A stretch of 64,000 nt of DNA from Heterobilharzia americana (Eukaryota > Platyhelminthes > Trematoda > Strigeidida > Schistosomatidae). A model generated the notes under the pieces. The model was not told where the DNA came from. It worked only from the letters and a program-made list of their open reading frames with translations, and made no database searches. Positions 61,214-64,000 of the stretch are shown in pieces; the stretch's first letter is position 1; each line of letters opens with the position of its first letter. The stretch lies in the NCBI GenBank assembly GCA_944470555.2, contig OX104127.1, positions 117,518,741 through 117,582,740 of the forward strand, given 5' to 3'. The translations under genes and the position numbers were made by a program.

Positions 61214-61311
61214 CTTGTATATTTAGCTGATAATCCTTACCAACTTCAGCTGCATTTTCATCTGCGTTGTAGAGATCAGTGAAAAATCTGCTCAGTTCTT
61301 CATTCACTTTG
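61214..61311 (-). CDS. EndoU-family gene, right copy, exon a
   Basis: A 98-base exon with acceptor tacttcag and donor gtacgt. It encodes KVNEELSRFFTDLYNADEN followed by GKDYQLNIQG, the start of the XendoU domain, matching the left copy's 6201-6307 (107 bases; the extra length is at the 5' side). Upstream exon(s) for a signal peptide are not recognised in 61312-64000. Confidence 0.8.
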
Positions 61312-61900
61312 CTGAAGTAATTATGAATAATAAAACGCTAATATGAATGAAATAGGTAGCCAATCGTTGAGTCAATGGAAAATTCAATGACAATCTCATT
61401 AAAATAACATTTTCATCTGTTATAAATTATAGACCCATAATCAGGTGACTATAATGAGCAAAATAGCGATGAATAGTATCAAATAAAAATATCACTGTAA
61501 GTAGACGAAATCCAGAGAATACGACACAAAAGTTTTACAATACTTTTGCGAAAACAGTTGGAAAAAATGTCCATGAAGATAGCTATTTGAATTTCTGGAT
61601 GGATAATGAATAAAAAACAAAAATTGCCTGTCGGTTTGGTTTCCTGTATGATATGCTGGATAGTTTTATTTATCGTCGATCATATAGAATGAATGCGTTA
61701 AGGAGCACCAGAACTAAGGGACACAAAAGTTCAATCTACTTTATGAATCAGAATAAACCTATTTCATTATGGTATAAGATTATGGAGTGAGGAAAATATT
61801 TTGTTTTATTCGGCAATTTCATTCTTTTGGCTGTATATTTGTGATTATAAAGTAAAAAGATAGAACACTTCCGTATAATTTCTGTTAAAATGTCAAAAAA

Positions 61901-61936
<36 letters not shown>

Positions 61937-63589
61937 AGCTTTCCGAATGAGAATTATCTACAGTGATCAACCCCTTGAGATGGCCATGGCAAAGAAAGAG
62001 AATGTAAATACTTCATTTGAACTCACACTGATGGTTGTTATATATTTGAATATTTTCTGATAAACATAATATTCCAACTATTTGAACATTATTGTTAAAT
62101 ACATTTTATTCTCAATTTCAATCTGCTCTGATTGTTTATTGAGTATTTCTTTACAGAAAATCTTTAGTGTACTTGATTTTTGTAACTACGGATGCAGTTT
62201 AAATATAATACATGTTGGAAGGTCATCTAAATATGAACTGGTGTTTCAAAATAAACAATAACAAAGTAAGCAAATGAGCTGTTTTAATTGTATTTGTTTT
62301 TTGAGATAGAATCTTTCTCATTTTGAAACTATAGCTGAATACGTTATTATCTACTGATTTAAACAAATTACGGTTTCTGGAAGTGCATTTCGTGTGTAGG
62401 CCACTTAGCAAATAAAGGTGAATATAATGTTGTTATCTTACAAGTTAATATTAGTCAGCCAAAAAGCATGTTTAACATGTTTTTTATATCCACTGATCTA
62501 CTGATCTTCATCAATAAATGATTTGTTAATAAGAAATTATGTGATTAAATATACCACTTTACCTATTTCAATAGTTAAGTGACCTCCTAAGATATTTATA
62601 TTGAATAGAGCTGCACAACGATCAAGTGAATGGTTGTATATTTGTCAGTCTTGATAATCTACATTACGTGTGATCCGTCTGAGAACTTAACAAAGACCAA
62701 CTTCTCCTATCAATTATCCGTACGGTAATACTATACGGCAATGAGGTATTTCTGCTGAAGGTTGTGGAAAGTGGAGATTTAAGTTGTCTAACTGTCATTA
62801 GCTTCACAAGGTTCTTTGTGTGTTGTGGAGTTAAAGAACAAAAACAAGGTTTGGCACAATGCTGTTGGGGAGGAAGATCAATCAGTCGATGAGGTTGTAT
62901 GCCTTTATGCGCTCACTTACACTGGACTTTAATCGCATTTTCTCCGTGTTACATCAGTGCATGAAGTGAACATCTACTTATTTAGCTTCAGTAAAAAGTC
63001 ACAACCTTTTCGACTTTAGTTCTCATATTTGTAATAATGGCTTAAAATACTTTGCAGTACTTCTGAAAATTTATCAAAATGAAACAGAAATATCCATCAT
63101 CCCTTTTGAATTTTCAGACATCTAGTTGGCCATTGTCTGTTTACTAAATTACTTTCTGAGCACCTTTATTGTAGTCTACTAATTTTATACTTCTGTTATT
63201 CTTTTATGCCCAATTTGTTACGAAGTGGCATAACTTGAGTAGATGGTCGTTTATATGAGATTCAATTTCGTTCCATTATTGATTATTCTACTATCTTACG
63301 TTTTTCTGAAAAATTCAACCAACTTTGATCGATAAATTATTCCTGGAAAAAAATTACCGGTTAAAAAATGACACAATAAGACAACAGTTAAACTGACAGA
63401 ACTGTAGACTTTTATTTCGGTTAGTTAGAGGCAATAAGAAAGACAAAACTAAGTGGGAGGCTTCGAAACTCAAATTACAGGTAATGTCCCATTTTGAAGT
63501 TCCTGGGGAATTGTTAATTAATATCAACTGGGTATTTACCATGAACTGACAATAGAGGGAGAAAAAGTAAGAACCTGGTAGCTCTTGAG
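61312..63589. other. Upstream region of right EndoU copy
   Basis: AT-rich, with a TA microsatellite. Frames at 62223-62411 and 63354-63542 (minus) have no motif. The 5' exon and promoter of the gene should lie here or beyond the window. Confidence 0.4.
61904..61932. repeat. (TA)n microsatellite
   Basis: About 29 bases of TA repeat preceded by an A run. Confidence 0.9.
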
Positions 63590-63830
63590 AGATGTTTCGT
63601 CCCAGTATGGATTCCGACCCAGTGGCTCAATGGTAATGTGCTAGCCCCGGAACCTGACGTTCCTGGGTCCAATACCTAGCAGGGTCATGGATGCGCATTG
63701 CTGAATCCCATACCACGACGAAATAGCTGTCCAGTGTTCTCAGGTTCCCAATGTTTCTCTGAATGATATCAATCCATGATGAATACCAACCTGCAGGCTA
63801 TATTATTCGCTAGCCAATGCTCTAGGGTAA
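63590..63830 (+). mobile_element. tRNA-headed SINE with decayed hammerhead (Sm-alpha-like)
   Basis: A tRNA-like head has box A TGGCTCAATGG (63632-63642) and box B-like GGGTCCAATACC (63665-63676). TCATGGATGCGCATTG follows and then a hammerhead remnant: CTGA, ATCCC, loop, CGAC, GAAA, TAGCTGTC, CAGTG (63696-63735). The flanking CATTG/CAGTG could form stem I. The core lacks about three bases after CTGA, so cleavage is not expected. A second partial motif, minus-strand GGGACGAAACATC, lies at about 63593-63605. Shares its order with the copy at 4640-4870. Confidence 0.6.
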
Positions 63831-64000
63831 CTTAGATATTTTGTCTCCATGTATAATGTAGTCTCATATATTCAGATCTTTTGAAACTTTATGAATAACT
63901 AACAACGTTCTGGAAATATCTTAGTAATTATATCAGAATAAAATAAATTTTAATTTGTCAGTCCTCAGAACCATAATTTAACTTTCCTTTTTAGGCATAT
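63831..64000. other. Unassigned right edge
   Basis: AT-rich; nothing recognised. Confidence 0.4.

Overview
The window is nuclear DNA from an animal, most probably a trematode flatworm of the blood-fluke group (Schistosoma-like). I infer this from its AT-rich, intron-rich character and its repeat set. That set comprises RTE-type and CR1-type LINEs, BEL/Pao and Ty3/gypsy LTR elements, Penelope-like elements, and tRNA-headed SINEs with hammerhead ribozyme tails, a combination known from schistosomes. There is no prokaryotic-style gene organisation.

The only recognisable host genes are two EndoU (XendoU, poly(U)-specific endoribonuclease) paralogues, both on the minus strand and about 52 kb apart. 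The left copy has exons at 6201-6307, 4414-4512 and 2340-2564; the right copy has exons at 61214-61311, 59905-60003 and 54781-55006, with a possible C-terminal exon near 52990-53131. Splice sites and phases agree between copies, but the left copy's third exon is one base shorter (225 versus 226) and hits a stop. The exon with the two catalytic histidines was not found for either copy.

Between and within the genes lies mobile DNA. 5-420: Penelope relic. 4640-4870: SINE with a decayed hammerhead. 9924-19941: a large inverted duplication of a CACTA-like transposase relic, whose right arm is interrupted by nested RTE LINEs (13180-19171). 21700-24060: CR1-type LINE, minus strand. 26166-29111: 5'-truncated gypsy element with a long RNase H-integrase frame and a 3' LTR. 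30252-36438: a BEL/Pao element with both LTRs but many coding lesions. 37900-38850: CR1-type RT tail. 40890-42648: Penelope 3' half with direct repeats. 48970-50960: gag-like ORF between diverged direct repeats. 51995-52990 and 60085-60465: deleted copies of a second RTE family. 63590-63830: SINE.

The strongest new signal is at 59638-59697, inside an intron of the right EndoU gene and antisense to it. It is a complete hammerhead ribozyme fold: all core bases, stem II, an interrupted stem I and a GUC cleavage triplet. Elsewhere the window has two decayed SINE hammerheads and two hammerhead-like motifs in the Penelope direct repeats. The large inverted duplication, with two outward-reading exon-like frames at its edges, is the other structure I would follow up.
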